Source: Melanocharis versteri (lineage: Eukaryota; Chordata; Aves; Passeriformes; Melanocharitidae). Taken from it: a stretch of 64,000 bases of DNA. The notes below the pieces were generated by a model. That model was given only the letters and a program-made list of their open reading frames with translations, made no database searches and had not been told where the DNA came from. The stretch lies in the NCBI GenBank assembly GCA_013397845.1, contig VZTG01001729.1:285984-349983 (forward strand), given 5' to 3'. The position numbers and the translations under genes were made by a program. Positions 22,283 to 35,229 of the stretch are shown one piece after another (the stretch's first letter is position 1; each line of letters starts with the position of its first letter).

Positions 22283-25200
22283 AGCAGCTCCGTGGAGCAT
22301 CGGTGCCCTGCAAGACGTCATTCTGCTGTCGAGGGACCTGCTGAGCCCATAACTGTGAAAGGAGAGGCTTTCATCTCTGCAGCGTTACAACCAAACCAAG
22401 CCTCACCTCCTCGGGGTGCTGTTTGTACAGCAGGCTGTGGATCTTGTGACTAAAACAGCATCATTTGGTTCCCTGGTGTCCCAGCTCCTGCGTTGGAATG
22501 ACCAGAGTTCCTCTTTGCAACCTCAGCTCTCTTGCTTTAGGAGAGCTGCAGTGTCACCAAAGCATGACAAGGTGCAGCTCCTTACAGTATAAATAAGTTT
22601 TGCGGAAGGAGGAGGACAAGGAAGACTAAACTGAGCTGCCCCAAGGACTTACTTTCTGAAATCCTAATTCAACACTCCAGTCACTGTTAAACTTTGGTCA
22701 TTGTTAAACAGATCATGTGTTTAAAAAAAAAATCAAGAAGTATTTTTGGGCCTTACAGAGGTGACTTAGGACTTAAGACGGTGAAAATGTAAGCCATGCT
22801 GAAATGCCACACTATGTTTGGTGTAGGGTTTGGGGTGGGAGGGGGTTGGGAGGTTGGCTCATGTAGGATATTTTCCTGACTTGCTACTGATTTTTTTTTT
22901 TTTTTAACAATTGCACTAAGTTTTCATGATGACACTCATTGTCCCAAGGAGCTCTGATCAGACCAACTTCAGTAAGTGAGACCACAGGGAAATAGGAAGA
23001 ATCAGGCATGCTTTAAACTACAACAATCTTGGATTAAAGAAGATATATTTTTGTAATTTTCTGCCCTTCCACTGGGAGTAAAACCAGTGTTTTGTACTGT
23101 CCTGTGCTGACTGTAACTTGTCTACAATTCATCTGTATTACCTTTTTCTAAGCAAAGTAAGTCCTCATGTGGAGTGATTGGATTGCAGAGAGAACATGTC
23201 TTATTTTTCATGGAAGCTTCATGTAAGTGATCTTATTCTCTGTCAAACTGGAAGTTTTCCCTTACTACCTGCTTGACAAAGCTCATTTAACTCAAGGATG
23301 CATTTTTAGCCGTTGCTCCCTGCTGTGCTTTGTGCTGCAGAGGTCAGAGCTGTGGGATGACACTGTGGGAATTAGATTGCTGCATCTGGAAAGGTCGGGT
23401 TTGGGAGACCACAGGCATCCAGGCATTCCAGGCCAGTGGTAGAAAGGGCAAACCCAACTGGGTTAATTTCTTTACTTTGTGGTTTTCCTTTAGAGAAACC
23501 GCAGATGAAGTTCAGACTTTACTGTTTACTGCACTCCTTTAACACCTTCTATTTTGGGTTTTTAAGCTGGCCGGAACCTTGCTTTTCTTGGGGAACACAT
23601 CTTTTCCAATTGTTTTAGGATTGTCCCACTGTTTGCTTGACCCTCTCCCAGCCTTGCAATTGCAATCCCTCAAGGAGACTGCAGTTTCTGGCAAAGCACC
23701 AGCCTTGCAGCAGGCTGCCACTTTTGGGATTTTTATCTTTTTTTTTAAAGCCCTATTGAGATTTGAGGCTTGTTGAGAACACCAGACTGCTTTGTCATGA
23801 TACCACGACCTGCGCCAGTTCTGTGTGGTTCCCCTTGGACCTTGAGTCAGTAAAAGGAGGTGAAGGGGAATTTTTTTCCTTTCCAGCAGCCTTGTGCATT
23901 CATCCCAGCAGCTGCCATACCACAGCTTGCTTTCCCTAGCCATGACTCAGCAAAGGCTTTGCAGACAGCCAACTCAGCCTGGATGGAAAAATCCCAAAGC
24001 AGACTGTTGTGTTAATATTAGTCATCAAGGCAGTATAAAATGCTCTGTTATTTTCATTCATGGAATAGTTTGAGTCATTCTGTGCCACTGTCACCAAGCA
24101 GTATTTGACATGTCAGCTGCGAGGTGAGGATGAGCTGGGCAGGCTGTTCTGGTTGGTAGGAACCACAGGGAGCAGAGAGCAGAACGATGCTGCAGGTTGA
24201 GGTAAGGTCTGGAGCTCTTTCCCCACCTCAGTAACAAAGGTTTCAGGCTCTAGGCTGGATGCTTCAGAAGGAAATACTGAGTTTCTTCAGGGCTGCAAGA
24301 CTTTGAAGGCTGGGAATTGAACTTCTTGGGCAGACCGAGCCCTTCTGAAGTCAGAGAAGTGGCGATGCTGAGAGGAGAGAGGGAGGTTAAAAGCTTCTGT
24401 TGGCATTTGTGGAAGGAGGGCATGGGATGAGGTGGCTGCTCTGCCTGTGCAGGCACCATGGCAACGTGTTCGTGCCCACTCTCCTGCCACGCTCATTAAA
24501 CTGAGCATGAGGCTCTCAGAGTGGGGGACAGGGAATGAAACCATCTCTTTGCACAGAAGAAAGGCAAGACCGAGTTATGTAGGAGAGAGATGAGAAGAAA
24601 AGATGCATGAAGGGCACTTCTCCCTTCTGAGGGCAAGTTGGTTCTTGAAATCAGTTTTTCCAGCAGCTTCAGGTCACTTGCTGAGTTAGGCTGGCAAAGG
24701 CCACCTGCTCCCCTTGCTTGTAGCTAAAAAAAAAAAAAGAAAAAAATCCCACTATTTTCACATCATGACCAAATCTCAATGGTGGACAAGGACCAGGTAT
24801 TTAAGATGTTGAAGATGGAGGTGCTCAACGGCAGCTGGGATTTCCTGGCTCCTTGGGGAAGTCCCAAACTGTGTGCCATAAGCTAAAAAGTGCTTATAGG
24901 GAAGCAGCAGCTGCTTGGTGGAAATAGAAGGTCAACCTGACCAGTTGCTCACGGTCATGAAAATAATCAAAATGCTCTGTCTGATACTCAGTTGCTGTTG
25001 CAAATGTGAGGCAATGTTTACCTCTACAAAACTTGCTGTATGTGATTTAAAGTGTCTGGTTAAATATTCTATAGCTATATTTAGTTAAGATTTTAAGAGC
25101 ACTTGATGTGACTCATCTAATAGTATATATATATGAATATTTTTTTAATAGTAGAAATCAGTTTAAAACATAGTTTTAATAATTTGAACTGTTTGGTTCA

Positions 25201-26130
25201 CGTAGTTCTAGGAGTTCATCAGAGACGAAATAGCCATTAACCACTACATGAGTTTTTTACCTTAATGTTCTGTGTATCTTACACTGCAGATTTAATCTGA
25301 TTGTGACTGTAACGTGTCTTAGTATCTGCTGCTGTTTTGTGTTGCATAGTCAAACTTGCTTTGTTCAAGAGCATTTTAAAAGGCATATTTTTTTGTTACA
25401 GAAAATGAAAACAGAAATGTTATTACAGCTGTCTGCCTGTAGCTCACTTACTGCTTACAGAATCCACCAACTCCTAGCTGAGGCAAACAGAGTATGTGAG
25501 TCAGAGGCTTTTCCCTTTGTGCATGTGGAGGGAAAACCCTGCAGAGAATTGCAGCTGCTTTACTCCAGCCACAGCCCTGTCACCAGAGATTACACTTGAG
25601 AAGCCAGAAGTCAGTGTGCCATGCTTACCTGCAGAACTAAGTACACAGATAGCTTTGTATTTGCATTTTTCCCCCCTTCTGTTCCCTGGAAGTTGCAGAG
25701 ATGACTGTAAACGCTTGTTTAGCACGCTGACTTTGTGATCCCCTAGAGTTTATCTTAAGGCCAAACTTACTTGTAGGAGTCTACAGGCACTAATGAAGCT
25801 TGAACACTTAGACACTAATTAACTCAAACACTTTGTTCATAACTATTCCCTCTAATTCCATGTACATGGTATAATCTCTGCAGGGTGGTGGGCTGTGGTT
25901 TTTGTTCAAGATTTTTCCTTGTTAGATGAGTTTCTGCTGCTGCAGTTTGTGTGTGAGGAGGTATCAGGACCATGTGTTCAGTTTTGTGCAATTGCTTTGA
26001 AGTTTTTTTTAGAAATAATTTGTCATTGTGACCAAAGCTTCTTTTTAAGGAAAAATTGGTTGTGTTTGAATGGACTTCATGTGTTTCAGCAGAAACTGCC
26101 ATCATTAAACATGTTCTTGAAATCCCTGTG
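22283..26130 (+). other. FAM174B: Probable FAM174B 3' UTR
   Basis: The sequence after the stop has no further coding match. Candidate polyadenylation signals are ATTAAA at 23033-23038 and ATTAAA at 26104-26109. The second is followed about 20 bases later by a GT-rich stretch (CTGTGTGTTCTG), which makes it the better distal site. The tract from 25000 to 26110 is AT-rich. Homopolymer runs lie at 22723, 22889 and 24726. The extent is inference and needs transcript evidence. Confidence 0.45.
26104..26130 (+). terminator. FAM174B: Candidate FAM174B distal poly(A) site
   Basis: ATTAAA at 26104-26109 is followed by a GT-rich downstream element beginning near 26128. It is the best-formed signal and downstream-element pair that I saw after the FAM174B stop codon. 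Confidence 0.4.
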
Positions 26131-29100
26131 CTGTGTGTTCTGTTAAAGGCAGGAATGGGAAAGGGGTGTTGCTTTTTGGAGTGAGGTGGATGTGAGAGCG
26201 CCTGTGTGATCCATTATTAGAGGGCTGCAGGTCCCTTTATCCTCTGTGTGACTCTGAAACAGAGCCTGACATGGGGGAAAACTGGTTTGAGCAGCATGGT
26301 AGAGGAATATGTTTAATCACTCAAGGTCCCCATCAGTCATTGGGAAGCTGGGCTTGCTTCTGGGATCAAAAGGCAAAATCCTCTGCAGTGGGGAAGGGAT
26401 CTCAGTGCCTTTGACTTTGCAGCTGTGTTTGGTACCTCAGAGCACAAACTGCAGCCCCGTTGTCCCACTCTGAGCACCGCTGAGCCAAGCCCTGTCCCCT
26501 CGCTGGGGCGGCCAGGTCACACCACAGCTGTTCAGCAGCCTTCCTTCCCCTTCAGTCCTGCTGCATGAAGTCGCCCATCCCTGAAGCAATTTTGCCTTGT
26601 GGCTTTCAGGGCATGGCAAGATGCTGGAGTGCTGGAGATAAGAATCAGGGCAGTCTGAGGCTGCTTGTTCCACGCTTTTGGCAGTTCTCAGAGGACTGTT
26701 TTCATCCTGGTTGTGGAGGGCAGACACTCCTGGGCTCTGAAGCAGCTACAGGACAGACTGGTCCAGCACCCTGTGCATGGATCAGCTCTGTCTCCCTCCT
26801 CTGCCATCTACCACATGGTTTCTCTGCTTCGATGTCTTCATCTCTTCAGGAGCAGTCTAAGAGTGATTCAGTGCTGCAGACAAGAGGCTGCTGCTGTCTC
26901 GCCTCTGCCTTTTAAATTATGTCCTGCTAGCAAAGTAAACCTCAATCTAACGCAAAATACCCAACAAAATGCTGTCAGCCTTGAGCCAGCTGTTGAGCAG
27001 CAAAGCTGGTTTGTGTAGGAAGCTGTAAGAGCCCCCAAGGTGAGCCCCAGCCTAACGCTGGGTAAGCAGGACAGGCTGCTCTTGGCACGGGCTGCAGGAG
27101 TCAGGATGTCACAGAACAAAAGGCAGAGGCTGCAGTCACCGGTGTTCCTACCTTTCTGATGGGGTCTTGAGTGGAAGATGAGCAAATGACCAAAAATCTG
27201 GTGGAAATTATTGCCTAAATAAAAGCTGAAGAGCTGAGTTTGATGAAGGTGATTGCAGCTGAGGCTGTGTGAGGAAAGGGCAAGGCTCAGCTCAACCCTT
27301 TCTGAATTTTGACACGGGGAAGCCCAAAGCTGCAACAAAGATTTTCTCAGCCAAATCTTCATCTACTTTCTTCTTCTAAATGGATCCCATTAAAGGGTTA
27401 TTTCTGCTGTATCTAGAAGAGTTCTGCATGGGCCAGAGTACAACACGGCTTCCCCTCTGCCGTGGGTGGCTGTTACCACCCTCGTACAAGCTGCTGCTCT
27501 TATTAGCGAGCGTGCGTGCAGGAGTGAGGTTAAGTGAACAGAGCTAATTCACATTTATAACCCTGGAGAAGGCAGGGGGGTGTCTTCCTTGTGTCTCAGT
27601 GTCAGTGATCTTTGGATGCCTTGATACTGATAACTGCAAAATTGTCAGCGGTGTGTGGCAAATGCTATCAGAGACGGGAGCTGAACACTGAGATGATTGG
27701 AATCATGCCTGACAACGAGCTCTATTAAGAGTATGAAACAGGAACAGCTCTAATTGCTTAAGACCGAGTGGTCTGTAACTAGGCTGCACAGAAACATTGA
27801 CGATAGTTAATCTCCCTATCAGCTGGCAATTACCAATTTTGAAGAGGCCAGAAACTCTTCTAGCTCTGGTTTCAAACAGACACCCACTCCAGGTTGGCTC
27901 GCTTCTCCTGTGGCCATTTGCTCACAGCATGTTAGATGAGCCAAATATATTTCAAAACAGTACTTCTAATTCATGGAAAACAACTCTTCAGCACAAGAAA
28001 GCAGCATGGAAGGCGTGGCCGTTGCTTTTAAAGCTAAGAAGCAAAGGGTGTTAAAAATCCAGATGCAGTTTTTGATGGCTTAGGAGGCGCGGAGCTGGTT
28101 TCTAGGCTTTTCTCTCCCCTCATCCTGGTGTCTCCAGCCACCTTGTTCCCTCACTTGTCTCCCCGATGGGGGGACCAGCAGCACAGGGGACCCCAGCTCC
28201 GTGGGGAGAACCCACTTAGGCTGCATATGGACAAGGAAGGAGAAGACAGGTCCTGAGGAGCTTGAGCAGCTGCTTCAAAGCTTCAACCAGCGTGTTCAAT
28301 CTCTGTCTTGGAAGATGTTCCAATCCTAATTGCCAGCCTTCAAAGGCTGCCAGCCCTGGCTTGAGAACACACTCCTGGTTGTTGCCTGTCTCTGCCTGAT
28401 CCATCCTGCCCAGTGATGGAGGGAACCCACTGATCTGAGGGTGAAACAAGAGCTCAGGTTCCCTGGCCAGGGTTTCAGCTCTGTCGTGTGCAGCTGGGGG
28501 ACTGTTGGTTTGAAGGATGAGCAGGGATAAGGATTAGATGACCTACTGCACCACCTCAGCCAGGGCGATTTATTTTAAGGCTTTTCTGTGAAGGATAACA
28601 CATCACCTGCTCAAAGCTCGTCCTGACTCCTCTGAGCTTCTTGCAATGGCTCTTTCTGGATAATTTAATTCAATGTGCATGTTGTTATTCTGGCCTATCA
28701 ACAGTCTAGCATCAGCTACCTGCCCAGGACCTTTACCAATTCCAAATGAGCCAGTTTAAACATCTTCTCTGACCTGTGCTGAGCAGCACAGAACGTCCTT
28801 GAGGGCTCCTCTGCCAAGCCTAAACGCCAGTGAAATAACTGTGGCACAATTCCCTCTTACATCCAGGTTGGAGAGAGACTCTCTCCGGGCTATAGGATCA
28901 CAGAAGCCAACCTCCCCTCCAGACTTGCTGGCCCTGCTCACAGTGAATCCTCAGCTGTGAGTTTCAGATGCGCATTTCTTGCCAGGGAACAAGTCTGTTA
29001 AAGGGGCCTGTGTTGATGTGGCTGGTCCTCATCAGCTCTGATGCCAGCCCAGAATAACCACAGCACTGCTGCTGAGGAAAAATAAACTCTTTGTCATCAG

Positions 29101-29878
29101 TTCCTTGAAGCATCACTTCCAAATCCTTTGCCTCCCCCAGCTGTTTCCCCTCCACGGATTTCCAGACTGTCTGTGCCTTGATACAAACATATTTATCTGA
29201 AGAGAAGCTCTTTACAGACATGTTTCTCTCCCTCTGCCCTCAATTCATAAAGGTTTAAGCTCAGGTCAAGAACGTTTGACATTTCCCCACTTCATTTTTG
29301 CCTGGCTGTCAGCAGAGTTGTCTCAGTAGCACCTTTTGGACAGTGTCTGAAATTACCTGGTTCTCTCCATCTCCTTGCATAAGGACTGCTACAGCACAGA
29401 CCCCAGTGGCACTGAGAGGATTCTCAGGTAAACAGAAAAAACCCCAGTCAGTTCAGGCAGTTTCTCCTGTTTCCTTTACTGTGTGATAACTTTTTGGGGG
29501 GTTAGATCAGTTCCTCTTGCTGATGGTGCAGCAGTGCTTTCAGAGCTCAGCAGTGGATGTAGTGGTCTCTGCCCTTCTTCCCCTCCTGCCCCTTTTGCCA
29601 TCCAGCTCCCCGTGGTGTTTCTGCCACCAAATTCCCAGTTTCCTGACTCCCGTCCCCAGCCACTGTGTATTACCTGCGGTACAGATTAACAATGCCCTTG
29701 TAGATAAAGCTATGGCAAAGGAGAAATAAATCTGTTTATTTTGGACTAATGAGGCAAAACATTGCTGCACCAACGTGCTGATGAGGATGGGTCTTGCTAG
29801 AAAGGCAGGGGGTATTTAGAGCAATGTCGAGATCCTCAGGAACTGCCGTTTCCCATGTCTGACTCAATGAGCAAACAC

Positions 29879-29940
29879 ACAGAACTGGATAATCCTTAAG
29901 GTGCCTTTCAATCCAAACCACTCTGTGATTCCGTGATTCA
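29879..29940 (+). mobile_element. Short CR1 LINE 3' end fragment
   Basis: Only the last 60 or so bases of a CR1 are recognisable: a segment like 'ccttaaggtgcctttcaatc', then 'ccaaaccactctgtgattcc' and the terminal GTGATTC repeat. It is severely 5'-truncated. Confidence 0.7.
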
Positions 29941-30179
29941 AGGTTCCAATCTGAGTTCCTGCAGATAACAGAGAGGAATATTTAGGTGCTCTTAGCACTC
30001 CTGAAGCTTGCTAAGCTTAAATAAAAGAATGGTCCTGCTCAGGGTGCTCACAGACGGGTCAAGGCTCTTGCTGAAGAGCTTTTATTTAATGAGCTGTTTG
30101 AATGAAGGACGTACTCTGTCCCTCTGCTCGTACATAATATTTTTAAAATCACATATTTGCAGTGCATTGTTCATTGCTG

Positions 30180-30480
30180 TTCAAGGAAACAAATGATTTG
30201 CTTTTAACATAATCACTATCAGAAATAGGTTATTCAGCGTTTACTGCTTGGAAGTTAAGAAGGGAATCTGAATTTCTTTTTAGTCCCGTCCTCTTTTTTA
30301 TAATAGATATACAAGCTGCAGGGCATACTTTTATGCTCCTGTAGCCAAGATTTTGTAGAACTGCCTAATAATCTATTTTGCATATTTATAAACACTTTAT
30401 TATTTATTAATGGTGCATTTCAGGAGTAAATTTATAATCCTGCCATGTGATCTCAGCCTTTTAGAGAAAAATGGTTGCTC
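30180..30480. promoter_or_regulatory. Candidate conserved non-coding element
   Basis: AT-rich, non-repetitive sequence with clustered TTTATTA/TAAT cores and an ATTTGCAT-like octamer context (TTTTGCATATTTAT near 30376). There is no sustained open frame. The call rests on texture only. Confidence 0.2.
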
Positions 30481-32208
30481 GTGTCAAAGAGCTGGGAATT
30501 AGAGCTGGCATAACAAAGAAATGAGTGAGAACATCTCATTAGTGTGAGAGCAAACGGGCAGGAGCCTCTGCAAGGATGAATACAGCACACGAGGTGCACG
30601 CACGGAGATGTCAAGTGCAGAACACAGCACTCAAGATGTATCAATTCCTGCTCTGTTTGCTCTAAACCCACAAGAACACAGCACGGACCCTTCAGTCATG
30701 TAAAACCACTGGCTCAGTACACCCAGTGCTCGCTCTCCAAGCTGACATTACTGCCCTTGGCCAAGCCACCTCCAGGTATTTTAAGCTTCAGGATTTTGAA
30801 GAGTCCTGATGTCCACCTTGGTGGGTTCAAGCCTGAAGATCAGATACAGGTGACCAATCACTTCACTGCTGATGGAAGTCACAGATCCCTCACCCATTTC
30901 CAGACTCACATCTGGATGTCTCAGGCATCCCCTCTCCACCCTGAGCATTATCAAACCACTCAGAGAGGGGTGCCAGGGGCAAACAAGCACATGTACAAAT
31001 GTGGTTTCTGATACCACCAGTATTTCACTTAAAACTAAAACACCCTCTGTATGCTCAGAACAAATCCTCTGAGCTACTTTTTCTACCTTACCTGTCTAGG
31101 AAGCCCTGGAGATCTCTCTGGTGAGGTGTGGAGCTCTGCTGGTCTCCATGGGCTCGTAGCTAATGAAACACCCCCCAATCACCTTGTACCACTTGCAGTG
31201 ATTGCTCCACTTGTGCCCTTTATCATTTTCTGGTCCTGACCCCTCCTCCCTCCAGTTTCATCAAGCGACCAAACACCTGCCAGGTTCTGTCCTTTCTAAA
31301 GCTGCTCCTCCCACCCCAGTCATTATCCACGAGGCCCAGGTGGAGAAGGAAGCCCAGTGAATAAGGCACAAGGCTGCAGATCCAAACAGAGCTGGCAGCT
31401 GGTGTAAAGACATAGCATTGGGCTGAAAGTTTCTCAGCTATTCAGATTCACCAAATCACATCCCTTTAAGTGCAAGGATGCTGAGGCTGCTCCAGTGCCT
31501 GCCCCATGGCCCCATGGCTGTGCTTCTGGGGAAACATGTCATTTTTGGAACCTGTGTGTCCAGAACTTCACAGTACAAAACCTTCCAACAGCTTCAGTGG
31601 TGCTGTGTGCATTTCTTACCCCTAGAAGATGCTTTCTCCTGGCTCCTTCCAGCCATAAAATGAATGACACTTCCTTCCCCGGTTCCAGGGCAGGGTTATT
31701 CAGCCATTTAACTGCGTGGCTGGGCTTGGAATCGCTGCACGGCTGGCTGGCTTTCCATCAGGCTGGGCTTGCAGCTTGTGCCAACCTGGGCAGCCTGAGC
31801 CACAGGAAAGACCTCTCAGAGCTCCATCCCTTAACCAGGGCTTCACAAGTCAGCCAGGGCATCACCACCCTGCACAGGGGGCTGCAGAAACTAAAGCTCC
31901 CACAACCTCAGGTCAAAAGCCTGGGAACCACATCTCTCTCTTTTCGCTCCAAAGCTGGCAAGCGGGGAGTGTGCAGTGAGGTCTCTCCTGGTGAGGGAGA
32001 GGTGATTAATGAGTCTGGCTCATAAAAGCTTGGAAGGAGAACTGAAGAGACCTGCCAGGCTCTTCATCAGCAGAACAGGCAGCCGAGCACAAGGTGGGTC
32101 TGCTCCCGTCACGGGGAGCTGCTGTGCAATTTGCCCTGTGCTGGAGGCATCAAGGTGCTGCTGCTGCTCTGGGGCAAAAGCCTCTGAAAGGTGATGTTCC
32201 CTCTGCTC

Positions 32209-32231
32209 ATTTTATTTTATTTTATTTTTCT
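32209..32231. repeat. (ATTTT)n simple repeat
   Basis: Head-to-tail ATTTT units are visible. Short microsatellite. Confidence 0.85.
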
Positions 32232-34334
32232 GAAAGGAACTCGGAGCGTTTGGAGTTTTCTTTGATAGGATTTTCAGAGGAAGCAGAGCAAACCGGCTGT
32301 GCCTCACCTTCTGATGGGGAGCGGGTGGGGAAGAACAGAAGTGGAGGGGAGAAGGTGAATGGAGCCGCAGTTTGGCAGATCCGAGTGCAGCAACGTGTCA
32401 TTAATGCCATATAATTGTTCCCTGCACCTCGAATAATGTGAAAAGCATTAGCAGTAATAGCAGCTCTGTTATGTTCCTGTTTTGATGTGCTGTCTAAAAA
32501 GGTGAAATCTGAGGAAGGACACGAGGAACACGGAATTTTAGGCTTCCTTTGACACTTTGTTTTTGTGCAGAACCTGAAAATACTTCATTGCAGCCTATTA
32601 AGGGCTAATAAAAATGTGTGCAAACAAAGGAAACCTTTATGCAGCTCACAAATACTGGGTGTTCAGCAGGCGTGGGGTTAGTCAGTGGTTTTGGTGCTGC
32701 ACTGAGCTTTTGTACACCTGTCTATGACACTCCCAAAAAACATGAGCTGCTAGGTCAGAGACCAAGAGCCCTTGTTAGGAGCTACCTTTATTTACCAGAA
32801 CAGATTTTGTTGGCTTGGAAGCCTTGTTGGGTGGAGGTAGAAGGTGCAGGGGACACAGCCTGGCTTGAAGCACTGGGGGAGGAGTGTGTTCCTGCTGTTG
32901 TGGAGGTCAGCTCAGCCCCGGTGATGCGAGTGTAACATGGCCAATACATTAAATCATCTGGCTCGGTGGCTCCAGCTCTCTCCCCATCACACTCCACTGG
33001 CTGGCTCTCGTCACCGGGGTGTTTGGAAATGTGGTGTGGCACCTCCAAGCACCCCGAGGATGTCACAGCTTGGTGTCATTCAGCCTGCATTAGGCTTCGG
33101 TGCAGCACCTACTGACCACGAGTGAGGGAAGGAGGAAGGGCTCCTGCCAAAAATGCAGCTGGTTTAGCTGTGGCTCTGCTGAAATGACACAAAAGTGGAT
33201 TTCCTGTGCTGCCAGCTCCCAGCCAGCAAGCCCTCATTTTGTTCTCAATACATGGACATGTCGTTTTGGTTTTTTGACTTTGTGCACCCAGCAGTGAAAA
33301 CCCAGAAGGATGGACCCTGCTCCGGCTGCCACCAACACAAACGTGGAGCTTCCCCCACTGCTTGCAAGAATTCAGATTCTCGTGTGTACAAACAAACTGA
33401 TTTTCCTTTCACTCCAGTGCACAGAGGGGAGAGGAGAGGCCTCAGTGGCACTGGGGGTGGTGGGTGGGTGGCTGCACGGAAGATATTCGGGTGAGATGCT
33501 GGAGTTTGTCACACCTCTCCCCCTTTCCCTGCCCGAGGCAGCCTGCAGCCTGCAGTGTTCACTGTCGCAGGGCATTTGCCATTGCTGCTGCCAGGAGGTT
33601 TCCTGGCACTCGGTGGGGAGCAGGGACTCGCTGAGAAGGAAGAACTCAGTGCGGCAGCAGCCCGGAGCGATGGGAGGTGAGAAAATCCTCGTGCACATAT
33701 GGCAAGAGGCCAAGCTGAGATTTCACAGTTTGCTGAGACGTGGTCTTTGCAATGACCTACATTCCTGCATGATTTCTGGGATGCAAACGTGCACAGGACG
33801 TGGTGGAAGAGCTGGGGAAGGGCAGGAGGGGTGCGTGGTTTCTGGGAGGCTGCGCTGGTCACAGCTGGACCCTCAGTGTTGGGATCAGTGCTGCACCAAG
33901 AGCGCTGCTCCTGAACCAAGCCGGGCTGCCTGACCTGTTTTCCATCAGCCAACAACAGCACGACACCAGTGACAGATATGGCTCTCCCTGGGCAGCCTCA
34001 GAGAGCTGTGGGAGGCAGGAAGAGAAGAGGAGCATCGATAGTGATTTGTCCAGTGCACCTCGGTCTTGAAATGAACAGTTCAGGAGAGAATTTCAGTTAT
34101 TTTTATTTCCCCAGCTATTCAAGCCGTGCTGTGTCCCTGATGCCAGGCTATCCAGGGTTTGGAGACATTCCCAGGGTGAATATCATCGCCCTTTCAGATG
34201 TTTTTGTGTCACTGAAAGGCCACCAAGCACAGCTAGGTGACCTGGGTGGCTGCTTTGAGCTATCAAATGCCTTCCCCAGGACGTGTAGGCACCAGGAATG
34301 ATGGTTTTTTTCCATGCCTTGTCTCCAGAGCATG

Positions 34335-34353
34335 CTTCTTCTTCTTCTTCTTT
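34335..34353. repeat. (CTT)n microsatellite
   Basis: Six CTT units in a pyrimidine-rich stretch, with GCATGC hexamers on both sides (34330 and 34364 region). Confidence 0.85.
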
Positions 34354-34802
34354 CTCCCTTTTCGCATGCCATTCCTCCTCCTTCAGATTTTTTTTGTCTT
34401 TTCTTTCGTGATTAGCTTGTGAAAGGAATTGCTAATAATAATCTAGAACCATTTAAAATATCCTCCCAAACTTAGGGGAAGTAACAGGCATGTGAGAGCT
34501 TTTCCCTTCTCCCTGTGCAGGAAATCCAGTCAGTATGACTCATATTTCCTGGGTGTCCTAGGTGTAGAGGTGATGTGATGGATGGTGACAAGGCCTGAAA
34601 GGATCAGTGAAAGTGGCACTTCAGTAAAAGACAGGTGAAACATACAAAGAATTCCCTTATGCACAAAAAGCACCTGACAGGGGTTTTTTTGTCCCTCACC
34701 TATGTGAAGAAAGAAGAAACCTGGAGTGAAAAACTTGCCTCCAGTGAAGACAACAGCCAGAGTGCTGCCAGTGGCAACCAAGGGAGGACATTTTTGGGTG
34801 CA

Positions 34803-35229
34803 CAGAGATTATCTGAGGGCTGGAGCAACTCTCCTATGAAAACAGGCTGAGGGAGCTGGGGTTGTTCAGCCTGGAGAACAGAAGGCTCCGTGGAGACCTC
34901 ATTGTGACTTTCCATACCTAACAAGGGCTTCTAAAAAAGAGGGAGGCCGACCTTTTACAGAAGCAGATAGTGATAGGACAAGGGGGAACGGTTTTAAACT
35001 TTAAGAGGAGAGCTATAGATTGGATATTAGGAATAAATTCTTTATTGTAAGGCTGCTGAGGCCCCGGCACAGGGTTGCCCCATCCCTGGAAGTGCTCAAG
35101 GTCAGGTTGGATGGGGCTCTGAGCAGCCTGATCTAGTGGAAGGTGTCCCTGCCCATGGCAGGAGGGTTGGAACGAGATGATCTTTAAGGTCTTTCCCAAC
35201 CCAAACCATTCTGTGAATCTGGGATTCCA
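34803..35229 (+). mobile_element. CR1 LINE 3' fragment, best-preserved copy
   Basis: This copy follows the CR1 3' part through a long stretch: 'ctggagcaactctcctatga', 'ttgttcagcctggagaacag', 'ggttgccccatccctggaag', 'ggttggatggggctctgagc', 'tttcccaacccaaaccattc' and the terminal GTGAATCTGGGATTC. It contains only the end of the element and lacks an intact reverse transcriptase. Because it is closest to consensus, it is probably the youngest CR1 here. Confidence 0.92.

Larger units (their letters stand above)
9892..26130 (+). other. FAM174B: FAM174B gene, 5'-incomplete (exon 1 part to 3' UTR)
   Basis: Three exons are recognised: 9892-10013, 16962-17093 and 22279 onward. Both introns are GT-AG and split codons after the second base. 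Together they code for 85 residues of a small single-pass membrane protein. The usual FAM174B protein is roughly twice as long (about 159 residues in human, from memory) and begins with a signal peptide and a low-complexity, glycosylation-prone extracellular part; these are absent here. The family is reported to act in Golgi membrane organisation, but its function is little studied. The gene converges on ST8SIA2. Confidence 0.85.

Noticed and set aside
33310..33933. Open frame of 207 codons on the plus strand
   Set aside because: Low-complexity Cys/Ser/Gly-rich product in GC-rich intergenic DNA, overlapping open frames on both strands, no family resemblance.
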